Positions 49,871 through 58,621 of a stretch of 64,000 nucleotides of DNA are shown piece by piece. A program made the translations under genes and the position numbers. The DNA is from DASXMT01 sp963781305 (GTDB taxonomy: Bacteria > Actinomycetota > Acidimicrobiia > Acidimicrobiales > RAAP-2): the NCBI GenBank assembly GCA_963781305.1, contig CAWAFL010000011.1:496001-560000 (forward strand), read 5' to 3'. The notes under the pieces were generated by a model that saw only the letters and a program-made list of their open reading frames with translations, was not told the origin of the DNA and did not search any database. Position 1 is the stretch's first letter. Each line of letters begins with the position of its first letter.

Positions 49871-50536
49871 TCAGCCGATCAAACTTCGCAGGGGGCCAGT
49901 CAGGATTTGGTCCAACATTTCCTGAACGTCCCGGTACACCCGAAGGGCGCCGGCCTCCCCAAGCTCGTGCTGGCTGAATCCGCCGGTCTCGACTCCGACG
50001 CAACCGATCCCCGCAGCGCGCGCTGACTGGATATCCCAGATACTGTCACCAACGGCAAACGCCCGCTCCGGGTCGATATTTCCAACCCTCATTGCCGAAA
50101 GGAAGACCTCCGGTGACGGCTTCGACGACCCTACGTCATCGGCAGTCGTCGTAGCGTCGATCGCGGCGTCAGCGGCCAATAGTTCTAGTAATGGCGCCAG
50201 CTCACCTTGGGGCGCTGAGGTGGCGAGCACGACCGCCACGCCCTCGTCGTGGATCCGCCACAGCAGATCATGGGCGCCTGGGTAGATCCGAACGTCGCCC
50301 ATCAGCTCCTTATACCGGCCCGGCCTGGCCTCCGTCGCATTGGGGCTCGAATGACCGAGCAGCTCTGGCACAAGCTGATCGCCGCCCATGCCAATGAGGC
50401 GGTGGATGGCGTTCATGGGCGCCCACTCGCCAGCATCGCGCAGGGCCCTGGACCAGGCGATCGTGTGGAGATAGTTGGTATCGGCGAGCGTCCCGTCTAC
50501 GTCGAAGAGGACTCCAGGCCGGAGCTGATCGGTCAT
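49871..50536 (-). CDS. HAD superfamily hydrolase (phosphoglycolate phosphatase-like)
   Basis: A 221-residue HAD phosphatase. Motif I DVDGT, motif II in VVLATSAPQ, motif III Lys in SSKPSPEVFL, and motif IV GDSIWD are all present; a helical cap lies between about residues 20 and 85. It probably dephosphorylates a small sugar phosphate. Start overlaps the upstream acidic-protein stop by 4 nt. Confidence 0.9.
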   Translation of the reverse strand: MTDQLRPGVLFDVDGTLADTNYLHTIAWSRALRDAGEWAPMNAIHRLIGMGGDQLVPELLGHSSPNATEARPGRYKELMGDVRIYPGAHDLLWRIHDEGVAVVLATSAPQGELAPLLELLAADAAIDATTTADDVGSSKPSPEVFLSAMRVGNIDPERAFAVGDSIWDIQSARAAGIGCVGVETGGFSQHELGEAGALRVYRDVQEMLDQILTGPLRSLIG

Positions 50537-50718
50537 GCCGGCGGGTCCGCTTCCCTGTTGATTGCCGCCTTCGCCTCGCCGGTGCGAACGCCTCCCATTG
50601 AATCGGGACTGGCGGCCGGGGCGACTCTATCTATTCCCCCTTCGGAGTCGTCATTGTGATCCTCATCGGACGGCGCCTCTGTCCTGGGAGAATCGCTTCC
50701 ACCTGTATGGTCGCTCAT
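50533..50718 (-). CDS. Small acidic protein
   Basis: A 61-residue protein (MSDHTGGSDSPRTEAPSDE ... GGIDRVAPAASPDSMGG) with no secondary structure signals; probably disordered. ATG 50718 is preceded by AAGGG and coupled to the HAD gene (ATGA), which supports translation. Function unknown. Confidence 0.55.
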   Translation of the reverse strand: MSDHTGGSDSPRTEAPSDEDHNDDSEGGIDRVAPAASPDSMGGVRTGEAKAAINREADPPA

Positions 50719-50773
50719 GACGTTTTTCCCTTTCCACGCTCGATGAATATCAACCGGGACTGCAGGAGGAATC

Positions 50774-51727
50774 TCATAGCGCCAGCCGTGGCCGCAGTTC
50801 ACTCCGGAAAAAGTCGTAGAAGCCGCTCTGGTTATCACCGATCTGGTTGATATATACCTCATCAAAGCCAGCTTCGAGGTATGCCGATATGGCTGCGATA
50901 TGCCGCTCCGGATCAGAACCGCAGGTCACCTTCTCCGCCACCATCTCTTCTGTCACGAGTGAAGTCGCCTCCTGAAAGTGCTTGGGCATTGGTAGTTCCT
51001 GATTGAGCTGGCCTGGTAGCAGCTCGGCTGCCCAGAGGTCGTGGGCGACCTTGCGGGCACGGGCCTCATCGCTGTCCCAGCACACCTTGAGAGCACCGAT
51101 GACCGGTCCCTTTCCACCCTGCTTTCGAAAGCTGTGCACCATGTCGCCATCGGGTTGAGTGGTGACTAAGCCATTGCCGATACGTGCCGCCAGATCGAGC
51201 GAGTCGGGGCCAAACGCCGAGACAGCAACTGGGAGCAGCGAGTCTGGAGCGGAATAGAGACGGGCGTTCTCTACGGTGTAGTGCGGCCCATGATGGGCAA
51301 CTAGCCTCCCCGTCCATAGTTGGCGCATGACATCGACGGCCTCCTCGAGCATCTCAAGCCGCGTGGAAACGGGTGGCCACCGGTGGCCGAGAACGTGCTC
51401 GTTCAGAGCCTCGCCCGAGCCCACGCCGAGCACAAAGCGGCCTTCCAGCATGATGTGGGCTGTCGCTGCAGCTTGGGCGATGATGGCAGGATGGACCCGG
51501 AAGGTCGGGCAAGTCACCCCGGTAGTGATCTTCAGCCTGGTTGTCGTAGCGATGCCTCCGATAACGCTCCAGACAAACGGGCTTTCTCCCTGGCTGTCGA
51601 CCCACGGATGGAAGTGATCCGAGATGAGCACTGAGGCGAACCCGGCCTCTTCACCCGCCTGGGCTTGGTTGACAAGGTTCCGCGGACCATGCTCCTCGCT
51701 CGATAGAAATAGCCCCACCTCGGACAT
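50774..51727 (-). CDS. LLM class F420-dependent oxidoreductase (G6PDH-like)
   Basis: A 317-residue luciferase-like TIM barrel. Features: EVGLFLSSEEHGPRNLVNQAQAGEEAGFASVLISDHFHPW, GRFVLGVGSGEALNEHVLG, and VAEKVTCGSDPERHIAAISAYLEAGFDEVYINQIG. It resembles the actinobacterial F420-dependent glucose-6-phosphate dehydrogenase/TIGR03557 type. ATG 51727 was chosen as the first start with domain sequence. A GCTT-N16-GGGTAC promoter-like site lies just upstream. Confidence 0.9.
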   Translation of the reverse strand: MSEVGLFLSSEEHGPRNLVNQAQAGEEAGFASVLISDHFHPWVDSQGESPFVWSVIGGIATTTRLKITTGVTCPTFRVHPAIIAQAAATAHIMLEGRFVLGVGSGEALNEHVLGHRWPPVSTRLEMLEEAVDVMRQLWTGRLVAHHGPHYTVENARLYSAPDSLLPVAVSAFGPDSLDLAARIGNGLVTTQPDGDMVHSFRKQGGKGPVIGALKVCWDSDEARARKVAHDLWAAELLPGQLNQELPMPKHFQEATSLVTEEMVAEKVTCGSDPERHIAAISAYLEAGFDEVYINQIGDNQSGFYDFFRSELRPRLAL

Positions 51728-51762
51728 CTCAGACCTCCTCCGCTGCCGACCCTGGAATAGCC

Positions 51763-51788
51763 GTACCCGCTTCTTCGCGACCTGAAGC
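51763..51788 (-). promoter_or_regulatory. Possible SigB-type promoter for the LLM oxidoreductase
   Basis: On the minus strand GCTT (51788-51785), 16 nt, GGGTAC (51768-51763), about 35 nt before the ATG. Fits the looser GNNT-N14-16-GGGTAC/T pattern. Confidence 0.4.
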
Positions 51789-51818
51789 ACAGAGATTCGG
51801 CCTGAGGCAGTGCGTCTC

Positions 51819-52499
51819 TCAGTCCATCGAGCAGAGCAGGGATCCGAAGCCACGGTTCGCACGCGGGTCACGGCGCGCCGAAGTGACCACGGGAAGTCCA
51901 CCGGGTCGCGCAATGCGCGAGCCGCTGCGCTTCAACGCCATGACCAGGGCGTGGTCCTCGGCCACGGCCAATGGAGGGAACCCACCAACTTGGGAGTACG
52001 CCGCGGCCGAGAGCCCCAGGTTCGCTCCATGCACATGGGAGTGCCCGTCGCGGGACGATCCATAGCGCTGAGCGAATCGACTTCGAGTCTCTTGTGGATG
52101 CTCCGACCAGTCTTCGACGACGATGGTTCCCACGACGGCATCCCAACCGTCTGATCGCCATTGGAGGTGTCGGTCGAGCCAATGCGGCGGCACTCGGCTG
52201 TCGGCGTCCGTCGTGGCCAGCCATAGCTCGTGCATTGGGACCGCCGAGGTGCGGGTAAGCCAGTCGAATCCAGCGGCGCGGGCTGCACCTGCATTGCGGA
52301 CTCGCAGCGGGAGTGTCTCTGCACCCGCGGCCGCTGCCACCAGGTCGGTATCGTCGGTGCTGTCATCAACCACTACGATCATTCGGACGGGAGGCATTCC
52401 GGGTCGGCACGCCGACGTCCTGATGGCCGACAGGCACGCCGGGAGGCGCTGCTCTTCGTTGTGTGCCGGTACGACGACCCCGATCGACCGGATCAACAC
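51819..52499 (-). CDS. Family 2 glycosyltransferase
   Basis: A 226-residue GT-A fold enzyme. Nucleotide-binding VVVPAHNEEQRLPACLSAI, VVVDDSTDDT, the metal site TTDADSRVPPHWL and the later HGANLGLSAAAYSQVGGF with AEDHAL are visible. GTG 52499 (or TTG 52496) overlaps the stop of the methyltransferase gene. No membrane helix, so it acts in the cytosol, probably on the product of the PIG-L and methyltransferase steps. Last gene of a four-gene operon. Confidence 0.87.
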   Translation of the reverse strand: MLIRSIGVVVPAHNEEQRLPACLSAIRTSACRPGMPPVRMIVVVDDSTDDTDLVAAAAGAETLPLRVRNAGAARAAGFDWLTRTSAVPMHELWLATTDADSRVPPHWLDRHLQWRSDGWDAVVGTIVVEDWSEHPQETRSRFAQRYGSSRDGHSHVHGANLGLSAAAYSQVGGFPPLAVAEDHALVMALKRSGSRIARPGGLPVVTSARRDPRANRGFGSLLCSMD

Positions 52500-53119
52500 A
52501 GTCCACCTTGACCAGCGACTGAAACCTGGTCGGCGGTCTCTCCCAGGAGAGGACGAACGTAGACGGCTAGGTCGAAGTCCGCTTCGACATGATGGACGGT
52601 CTGGATCAACACATCTTGGGCCGCCCGCCCGACCGCCCTTTGTACGACATCGCCCGCTTGAGGGTAGTCGGGGACAGCGTGTCGCCAGTGGGCCGACAGC
52701 AGGGTGCCGTGGGGAGCGACCGAGTCGACGGCCTTGTCTACTGTTTCCAGCAGGTCGGCAGTGTCGAGGTAATACAGGATCTCGGAAAGCACAACGAGAT
52801 CGAACTCTTGGTTTGGCCACTCTGCAGGCAGCCGGATGCGCCTGAGCTCCACGTGCGGTTGATCGGAGAGGCGGTCCTTCGCTTGATTCATTGCTGAATC
52901 GGAGATGTCGCCAGCCAGGATGAAGTCACAACGCCGAGCGAGATCCGACGTCAGAATGCCGATCGAGCACCCTGGCTCGAAGGCAGTTCGGTAACGGGGT
53001 TCCGGTAGGGAGGACAGAGTGACGGCGCGTTTGCGTTCCTCGTACCACCGGTCGACGAAGCCCCACGGGTCGTCAGCGCGCTCGTACATCCGATCGAAGT
53101 AGGACGGGGGCAGGGTCAC
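52493..53119 (-). CDS. SAM-dependent methyltransferase (NodS-like)
   Basis: A 208-residue methyltransferase starting GTG 53119 (VTLPPSYFDRMYERADDPWGF). Motif I is AFEPGCSIGILTSDLA, then DISDSAMNQAKDRL and LVVLSEILYYLD. NodS-type enzymes N-methylate deacetylated chito-sugars, which fits well with the adjacent PIG-L deacetylase. Start overlaps the PIG-L stop (GTGA). Confidence 0.87.
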   Translation of the reverse strand: MTLPPSYFDRMYERADDPWGFVDRWYEERKRAVTLSSLPEPRYRTAFEPGCSIGILTSDLARRCDFILAGDISDSAMNQAKDRLSDQPHVELRRIRLPAEWPNQEFDLVVLSEILYYLDTADLLETVDKAVDSVAPHGTLLSAHWRHAVPDYPQAGDVVQRAVGRAAQDVLIQTVHHVEADFDLAVYVRPLLGETADQVSVAGQGGLC

Positions 53120-53844
53120 ACGAACACCATCTCGAAAGACCGGAGGAAGTGGGCCAGATCGTTCGGCGGGACGATGGCAGGGTCGGTGGGGCACAACGGT
53201 CGGATCTGGCTGCGGAAGCAGTCGACCGCCAGGGCCTTCCGTTTCATGGCGGCAGGGGAGAGTGGGATCCGACGAGCCCGCGTCCACGGCACCTGCGCAT
53301 CGGCGGGAGTAGCCCAATGCCACATCCAGATGGGATAGCTCACGAGGCGAGCTCCGACCCGATCACAGATGGCGCGGGCCGACCGGCTCGCAGCTTCATG
53401 GTCGGGATGGCCGTCTCCTTCCCACGTGGCGAAACACCAGTCCCCCGGTCTCAGCATGTGACCGACGAGCTCGGTCATCGCTCCCTCGGAGCGGCTCAGC
53501 TGCCCATCGGGCAAGGCCAGCCGGATGACCTCCGGCGGCCTCCCGGCCCCCAGGACCGAAAGGGCGGCTCGGGCCTCGGCCGGGCGTCGCTGGCGCAGGA
53601 CTGCTCGTATGGCCGGTGAACTGCGGGGATGGGAGGCTTCTCCGTCGGTGCCGGCAATGACGGTGACAGGAACGTCGGCCATGATCAGAGTGGAAATGAG
53701 GCCCCCGAGGCCGAGAGTCTCGTCGTCGGGGTGCGGAGCAAGGACCACCGCCCTCGTACAGGGCCTCAGGTCAAGAGGAGCGACGGTGCCGAGGAACCCG
53801 GCAGCTTCCCATTCAGATTCGGGCGTTCCGTTGCCGACGATCAT
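53116..53844 (-). CDS. PIG-L family N-deacetylase
   Basis: A 242-residue LmbE-like zinc hydrolase. The zinc motif APHPDDETLGLGG and the later EGDGHPDHEAASRSA are present, with APDAQVPWTRARRIPL near the C-terminus. It removes N-acetyl groups from GlcNAc-type sugars or lipids. Start ATG 53844 lies 28 nt after the acyl-CoA dehydrogenase-like stop. It forms the second gene of the operon. Confidence 0.9.
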   Translation of the reverse strand: MIVGNGTPESEWEAAGFLGTVAPLDLRPCTRAVVLAPHPDDETLGLGGLISTLIMADVPVTVIAGTDGEASHPRSSPAIRAVLRQRRPAEARAALSVLGAGRPPEVIRLALPDGQLSRSEGAMTELVGHMLRPGDWCFATWEGDGHPDHEAASRSARAICDRVGARLVSYPIWMWHWATPADAQVPWTRARRIPLSPAAMKRKALAVDCFRSQIRPLCPTDPAIVPPNDLAHFLRSFEMVFV

Positions 53845-53872
53845 GGGGCTGCTGAGATCTCTGGAGGGGGAA

Positions 53873-54865
53873 TCACCACGACTCCCCGCGCTCCACGACG
53901 AGGGTGCCGAGTCGTTCCAGGTCTGCTTCTCCATGGCTCTGGCGGAGGTAGACGGGCAAATCGGCGGCCAGAGCGGCGAAGCCAGGATCCGATCCAAACG
54001 GGCCTGCTCCGAGAGCACGGCCGACGCGGTCGAGTGCGTCCGCGGCAACCCGCTCGGTCGTGGCCCGCAAGCGGGTTGCCCGACGTTCACCGAACTGCTC
54101 ATGGTCCAATGGGTCGGCATCAACCTGCTCAGCCGCCACATCGAAGCTGGAGGACAGCCCGCTCAACGAGGCATCGATGGCCCCGAGATGGGCTAGCGCG
54201 TGGGACTTGAGCTCAGCGCGTCGGGCTACGAGGGTCCGAGCGAGGCCGACGGCGCCCCCATACCAGCAGGCAGCCACCGAGATGGCGCCGTGCCAGAAAC
54301 CGGGCCGGTCGAGGTAGCCGCCGGGATCACCGACCGGTACCGCGGGCGCATCGGCGAAGTCCACCGCAATGCTGTCGCTTCCCGCCATGCCCACAGCAGT
54401 GAACGTGCCTGGACGCGGCCTGGTCTCGGTGCCCAGCCCTACGGCGAACAGGCGGTACCCATCTGGCGCCTCGGCAGTGACCAACGCGTGGGTACAGACC
54501 CGGGCACCAGAGCACCAGGGTTTGGTTCCGCTGAGAAGCCAGGAGTTGCCGCGTCGCCGGGCGGCGAGCGCAGGATTCGGAGGATGGGAAGCCCAGACTC
54601 CCCAGCGCGAACCCCTGGCTGGTGCCAGTCCGTTTAACTCAGACAGGATGGCGAGGGCATCAACGTGTGCCTCGGCGAGCCGGGCCACACACAGGTCGCG
54701 CTCAGCCATGCCGGCCAGAGCCGACCAGCGCTCCCGGGTCTGCCCCCGGCCGGGGAGCGGCAGCTCGAGCGCACCGCTCTGCACCGCCTGGGTGAAGGCC
54801 CGGTTGGTGGCCAGTACTCGGTCACTCGGACCGACATCGCGCCGCGCTGGATCTTCGGGTGTCAT
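53873..54865 (-). CDS. Acyl-CoA dehydrogenase-like flavoprotein
   Basis: A 330-residue, somewhat short acyl-CoA dehydrogenase homologue. Middle-domain features are LLSGTKPWCSGARVCTHALV and GMAGSDSIAVDF; the C-terminal helical bundle contains SVAACWYGGAVGLARTLV and ATRLRATTERVAADALDRVGRALG. The conserved catalytic Glu region is not recognisable, so it may act on an acyl-carrier-bound or amine substrate rather than an acyl-CoA. First gene of the four-gene operon. Confidence 0.8.
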   Translation of the reverse strand: MTPEDPARRDVGPSDRVLATNRAFTQAVQSGALELPLPGRGQTRERWSALAGMAERDLCVARLAEAHVDALAILSELNGLAPARGSRWGVWASHPPNPALAARRRGNSWLLSGTKPWCSGARVCTHALVTAEAPDGYRLFAVGLGTETRPRPGTFTAVGMAGSDSIAVDFADAPAVPVGDPGGYLDRPGFWHGAISVAACWYGGAVGLARTLVARRAELKSHALAHLGAIDASLSGLSSSFDVAAEQVDADPLDHEQFGERRATRLRATTERVAADALDRVGRALGAGPFGSDPGFAALAADLPVYLRQSHGEADLERLGTLVVERGESW

Positions 54866-54939
54866 GACCCGCTCGTTACAGCGCGTTGATTGTCCAACTG
54901 TTCGGCCAAGAAACCTCCCACGACGCCGACCAACTGCGA

Positions 54940-57042
54940 CTACACCCGGTCCCAGTGGCGGTGCCACCCGATGTTCTCGATGAGGTCCGCGGCGAAGGTC
55001 CGGTTCGGCTTGGCTGCCGTCACGACGCCAGGGGCATCGGCGACGATCCCACAGGACTCCAGGACTGTCCGGCCCTCGCCCCAGGCCGCCAGGGTCTTGT
55101 GGTGACGGTACGCCTCTCCCAGGTTCACGGGCGTATAAGGGCTCGTCCCTAGTGTCTCGGCGCCCGGTCCACCGGCCACGACCACGGCGTCGTATTCCAC
55201 CGACTGGGTGGTGAGCAGCGACTTCGTGACCTGGATCGGTCCGTCGGTTCCGGTGATGGATCCCCCATGGGGGGCGATGATCACCACCGTGGCTCCGGCT
55301 CGCTCGAGAGCCCGGCGCACCGTGATCAGACCCGACGAGTCGACCTCATCGGCGGCGAGTATGCCGATGACCCGACCCGCTATCGGCGCCGGCTCTGCGG
55401 GAATGAGCGAGAGGGCCGGAGAGGCGGGAATGCTCTTCGCAGGCTTTCCCGAGGGTGCAGGCTTTCCCGAGGGTGCAGGCTTCCCCAGGGCGGCGGCTAC
55501 TTGGGCACAGAGGTCGGTGTCTACCTCAGCAAGGTTGGCCACCATCCGATCTTTGATGTCCTCGTCGAGGCACTTGCCAAGCTCGAAGGAGAACGCAGCC
55601 ACGATGTGATCCTGCTCGGGCGGGCTCATGCTGTTCCAGAACATGGTGGCTTGGGAATAGTGATCGGCGAACGACTGGGCCCGGGCCCGGACACGTGGGC
55701 CCGAAACGATGCGTGGTACTTGCACGAGCCCGGCGTCACCGGCAGGAAATGGGCAACCGCCGCCCAGGGAGTTCGGATTGTACGCTGCAATCCCTTTGGG
55801 CACCGCCTGCTGGCTGAATCCGTCACGCTGTGTTGTATTCACCGGCGAGTGGGGGCGGTTGATCGGAAGCTGATCGAAGTTCGGGCCGCCCAAGCGGGTG
55901 AGCTGTGTGTCCGGATAGGAGAAATTGCGAGCTTGCAGTAGGGGATCGTCGGTGAAATCGATGCCCCGCGGGATGTGCGAGGTGCAAAAGGCAATCTGTT
56001 CGGTTTCGGCGAAATAGTTGATCGGGTTGCGATTCAACGTCAGGCGTCCGATGATCTGGACCGGCGAGAGTTCCTCCGGAACCAGCTTGGTCGCATCCAG
56101 CAGGTCGATGCCTTCGAACATCTGGTCATCCGAATCGGGAAAGATCTGCACTCCCAGGTCCCACTGCGGAAAGGCGCCTGATTCGATGGACTCGAAGAGA
56201 TCCCTTCGGTGGAAGTCGGGATCGATCCCCCCGAGCTTCTGTGACTCCTCCCAGACCAGAGAGGCCATGCCTGCCACCGGCTTCCAATGGAACTTGACCA
56301 ATGTGGTCTTGCCCTTGGTATTGACGAGGCGGAAGGTGTGAACACCGAATCCCTCCATCGTCCGATAGGAACGGGGAATCGCCCGGTCCGACATGATCCA
56401 CAGCAGCATGTGGGTCGACTCCGGGGCCAAGGAGGCAAAGTCCCAGAACGTGTCGTGAGCGGTCTGGGCTTGCGGAATTTCTCTGTCCGGCTCGGGCTTG
56501 GCCGCGTGGATCAGGTCGGGGAACTTGATGCCGTCTTGGATGAAGAAGACCGGGATGTTGTTCCCCACCAGGTCCCAGTTGCCCTCGGTGGTATAGAAAC
56601 GAACTGCGAACCCGCGTACATCCCTGGCCGTATCGGCAGACCCGCGGGATCCGGCCACGGTGGAGAACCGAACGAACGTCTCTGTTTCGACATCGGTGTC
56701 GCACAAGACCGGCGCACAGGTCAGGTTCTCGATCGACTGGGTGAGCCGGAATGTCCCGTGGGCACCGGCCCCTCGAGCATGGACCACCCGCTCCGGAATC
56801 CGCTCGTGGTCGAAGTGCATGACTTTTTCACGCATGTGGACGTCGTCGAGAAGCGTCGGACCCCGGTCGCCGACTCGCAGGCTGTTATCGGTGTCATCGA
56901 CGGGGACGCCCTGGGCCGTGGTCAGGATGTCGCCCTCCTGGGCCCAGCTAGGGGAGGTCGCCTCCTCGGGCGCACCGGCAGAGATGCCCGGCTTGGCGGT
57001 CCTGCCTCCGGATGGTGGGGAAGCCTTCGTCGCTCGAGCCAT
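54940..57042 (-). CDS. katE: Large-subunit heme catalase (KatE/HPII-type)
   Basis: A 700-residue clade 2 catalase. Catalytic His88 (RVVHARGAGAHGTF) and Asn161 (LVGNNIPVFF), heme-ligand Tyr376 (RNFSYPDTQL) are present, followed by a C-terminal flavodoxin/GATase1-like domain (about 570-700: RVIGILAADEVDSSG ... VVVAGGPGAETLG) typical of large catalases. ATG 57042 follows AAAGGA. It removes hydrogen peroxide. The linker before the C-terminal domain has expanded PSGK repeats (55439-55490). Confidence 0.95.
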   Translation of the reverse strand: MARATKASPPSGGRTAKPGISAGAPEEATSPSWAQEGDILTTAQGVPVDDTDNSLRVGDRGPTLLDDVHMREKVMHFDHERIPERVVHARGAGAHGTFRLTQSIENLTCAPVLCDTDVETETFVRFSTVAGSRGSADTARDVRGFAVRFYTTEGNWDLVGNNIPVFFIQDGIKFPDLIHAAKPEPDREIPQAQTAHDTFWDFASLAPESTHMLLWIMSDRAIPRSYRTMEGFGVHTFRLVNTKGKTTLVKFHWKPVAGMASLVWEESQKLGGIDPDFHRRDLFESIESGAFPQWDLGVQIFPDSDDQMFEGIDLLDATKLVPEELSPVQIIGRLTLNRNPINYFAETEQIAFCTSHIPRGIDFTDDPLLQARNFSYPDTQLTRLGGPNFDQLPINRPHSPVNTTQRDGFSQQAVPKGIAAYNPNSLGGGCPFPAGDAGLVQVPRIVSGPRVRARAQSFADHYSQATMFWNSMSPPEQDHIVAAFSFELGKCLDEDIKDRMVANLAEVDTDLCAQVAAALGKPAPSGKPAPSGKPAKSIPASPALSLIPAEPAPIAGRVIGILAADEVDSSGLITVRRALERAGATVVIIAPHGGSITGTDGPIQVTKSLLTTQSVEYDAVVVAGGPGAETLGTSPYTPVNLGEAYRHHKTLAAWGEGRTVLESCGIVADAPGVVTAAKPNRTFAADLIENIGWHRHWDRV
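55439..55490 (-). repeat. 18-bp tandem repeats in the catalase linker
   Basis: Two identical 18-bp units (GCAGGCTTTCCCGAGGGT, 55439-55456 and 55457-55474) and a diverged third follow one another, encoding GKPAPS-type hexapeptides between the catalase core and the C-terminal domain. The change is in frame and lengthens a flexible linker. Confidence 0.9.
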
Positions 57043-57171
57043 GTGTGAGGTCCTTTCCGCCCGTGTGGACGTCATTGCGGTGAATGTCGTTGCCGCGGAT
57101 ACTGAGCGATCAGAGCAACTCGGTGCGGCATCAATTGCGGCCAGCCTGCGCCAGCCATCGGGTGGTCGTAC

Positions 57172-58353
57172 TTATGGTCTGAGTAGGACCTTGACGGCAC
57201 CATCTCGCTTCTTCTGGAACATGTCGTAGGCATCGGGTGCCTGACTCAGGGGGAGATGATGGGTTGCGTAGGAATCCACGCCGAGCGGATCGTCGTCGGT
57301 CAACAGGGGCATGATGTGCTCGACCCAGCGCTTCACATTGGCCTGTCCCATCCGAAGCTGGATCTGCTTGTCGAAGAGGGTCAGCATGGGCATTGGATCG
57401 GTCATCCCTCCGTACACCCCGCTCAGAGAGATCGTGCCACCTCTCCTGACCAGGTCTATGGCGAGGTAGAGGGCGGCCAAGCGATCGACACCGAACCGTT
57501 CCATCAATTTTGCCGCCACGCTGTCAGGCAGCAGCCCCGTCATTTGTTGGGCGACTTTGCCCGCGGGCGAGCCGTGCGCCTCCATGCCGACCGCGTCGAT
57601 GACAGCATCCGGGCCTCGCCCTTCTGTCAGGTCCCGGACATTGGCGACGAGGTCCCCTCCGCTCGTCAGGCTGAGCACCTCCACACCGTGCTGCATCGCC
57701 CGTTCGAGCCTTTCGGGGACCAGGTCGATCCCGAACACTTTTCCCGCTCCGCGATGTTGGGCGATACGGGTCGCCATGTCCCCGATCGGTCCCAAGCCAA
57801 GGACAACTACGCTGCCGCCGTCGGGGATATCTGCATACTCGACCGCCTGCCAAGCGGTCGGCAGCACGTCGGACAGGAAAACGAACCGGTCGTCGGGCGG
57901 ACCTTCGGGCACCTTGATGGGACCGAACTGAGCCTGGGGAACTCGGAGGTACTCGGCTTGGCCGCCGGGTACCTGACCATAGAGCTTCGTGTATCCGAAG
58001 AGAGCGGCACCCGATCCGAACTCGGTGACCTGGGTCGTCTCGCATTGGGAGTAGAGACCGTCCCCGCACATGAAGCAGTGCCCGCAGGCAATCGTGAACG
58101 GGATAACCACCCGATCACCGGCCTTCAGGTTCGTCACTTCTGACCCGACCTCTTCGACAATCCCCATGGGCTCGTGGCCCAGGATGTCGCCAGCAGTCAT
58201 GAATGGGCCCAGAACCTCGTAGAGGTGGAGGTCGGAGCCACAAATCCCGCTCGAAGTCACCTTGATGATGGCATCATTCGGTTCTTTGATGCTTGGGTCG
58301 GCAACTGTGTCCACTCGGACATCGCGTCTGCCGTGCCAGGTCACTGCCTTCAT
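57172..58353 (-). CDS. Zinc-dependent alcohol dehydrogenase (formaldehyde dehydrogenase-like)
   Basis: A 393-residue MDR enzyme. Catalytic zinc ligands lie in CGSDLHLYE and GHEPMG; the structural zinc lobe is CGHCFMCGDGLYSQC; the coenzyme motif is VLGLGPIGDMATRIAQHRGAGKVFGID. The long insert and MPMLTLFDKQIQLRMGQANVKRW segment are like glutathione-independent formaldehyde dehydrogenases. It is transcribed toward the catalase gene, perhaps in the same stress response. ATG 58353. Confidence 0.92.
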   Translation of the reverse strand: MKAVTWHGRRDVRVDTVADPSIKEPNDAIIKVTSSGICGSDLHLYEVLGPFMTAGDILGHEPMGIVEEVGSEVTNLKAGDRVVIPFTIACGHCFMCGDGLYSQCETTQVTEFGSGAALFGYTKLYGQVPGGQAEYLRVPQAQFGPIKVPEGPPDDRFVFLSDVLPTAWQAVEYADIPDGGSVVVLGLGPIGDMATRIAQHRGAGKVFGIDLVPERLERAMQHGVEVLSLTSGGDLVANVRDLTEGRGPDAVIDAVGMEAHGSPAGKVAQQMTGLLPDSVAAKLMERFGVDRLAALYLAIDLVRRGGTISLSGVYGGMTDPMPMLTLFDKQIQLRMGQANVKRWVEHIMPLLTDDDPLGVDSYATHHLPLSQAPDAYDMFQKKRDGAVKVLLRP

Positions 58354-58410
58354 GGGGACAACCTCGACTTGTTGGGAGTTCGAGAACGGGCCCGAACGGT
58401 TTCACCCCCA

Positions 58411-58436
58411 ATACCCCAGCAGTTGCAGTCCTAAGC
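58411..58436 (-). promoter_or_regulatory. Possible SigB-type promoter for the zinc dehydrogenase
   Basis: On the minus strand GCTT (58436-58433), 16 nt, GGGTAT (58416-58411), about 55 nt before the ATG. Fits the looser GNNT-N14-16-GGGTAC/T pattern. It could also serve catalase by read-through. Confidence 0.42.
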
Positions 58437-58621
58437 AGTTGGCAGCAGCGAGTGAGGCGAACTTGTGGGTTCACGTGTCAACGATCGAATACATCTGGCC
58501 CATCGGCCACCAACCCGCGTTTGAGGAGACCAGAGGGGCGCGGTAGTGAGACGGTGGTACTCGGCTCAGCCGAGAGTGCCGCGACTGGGCAGGTCGGAGC
58601 CCGAAAGTGGGGTCGGTCACG

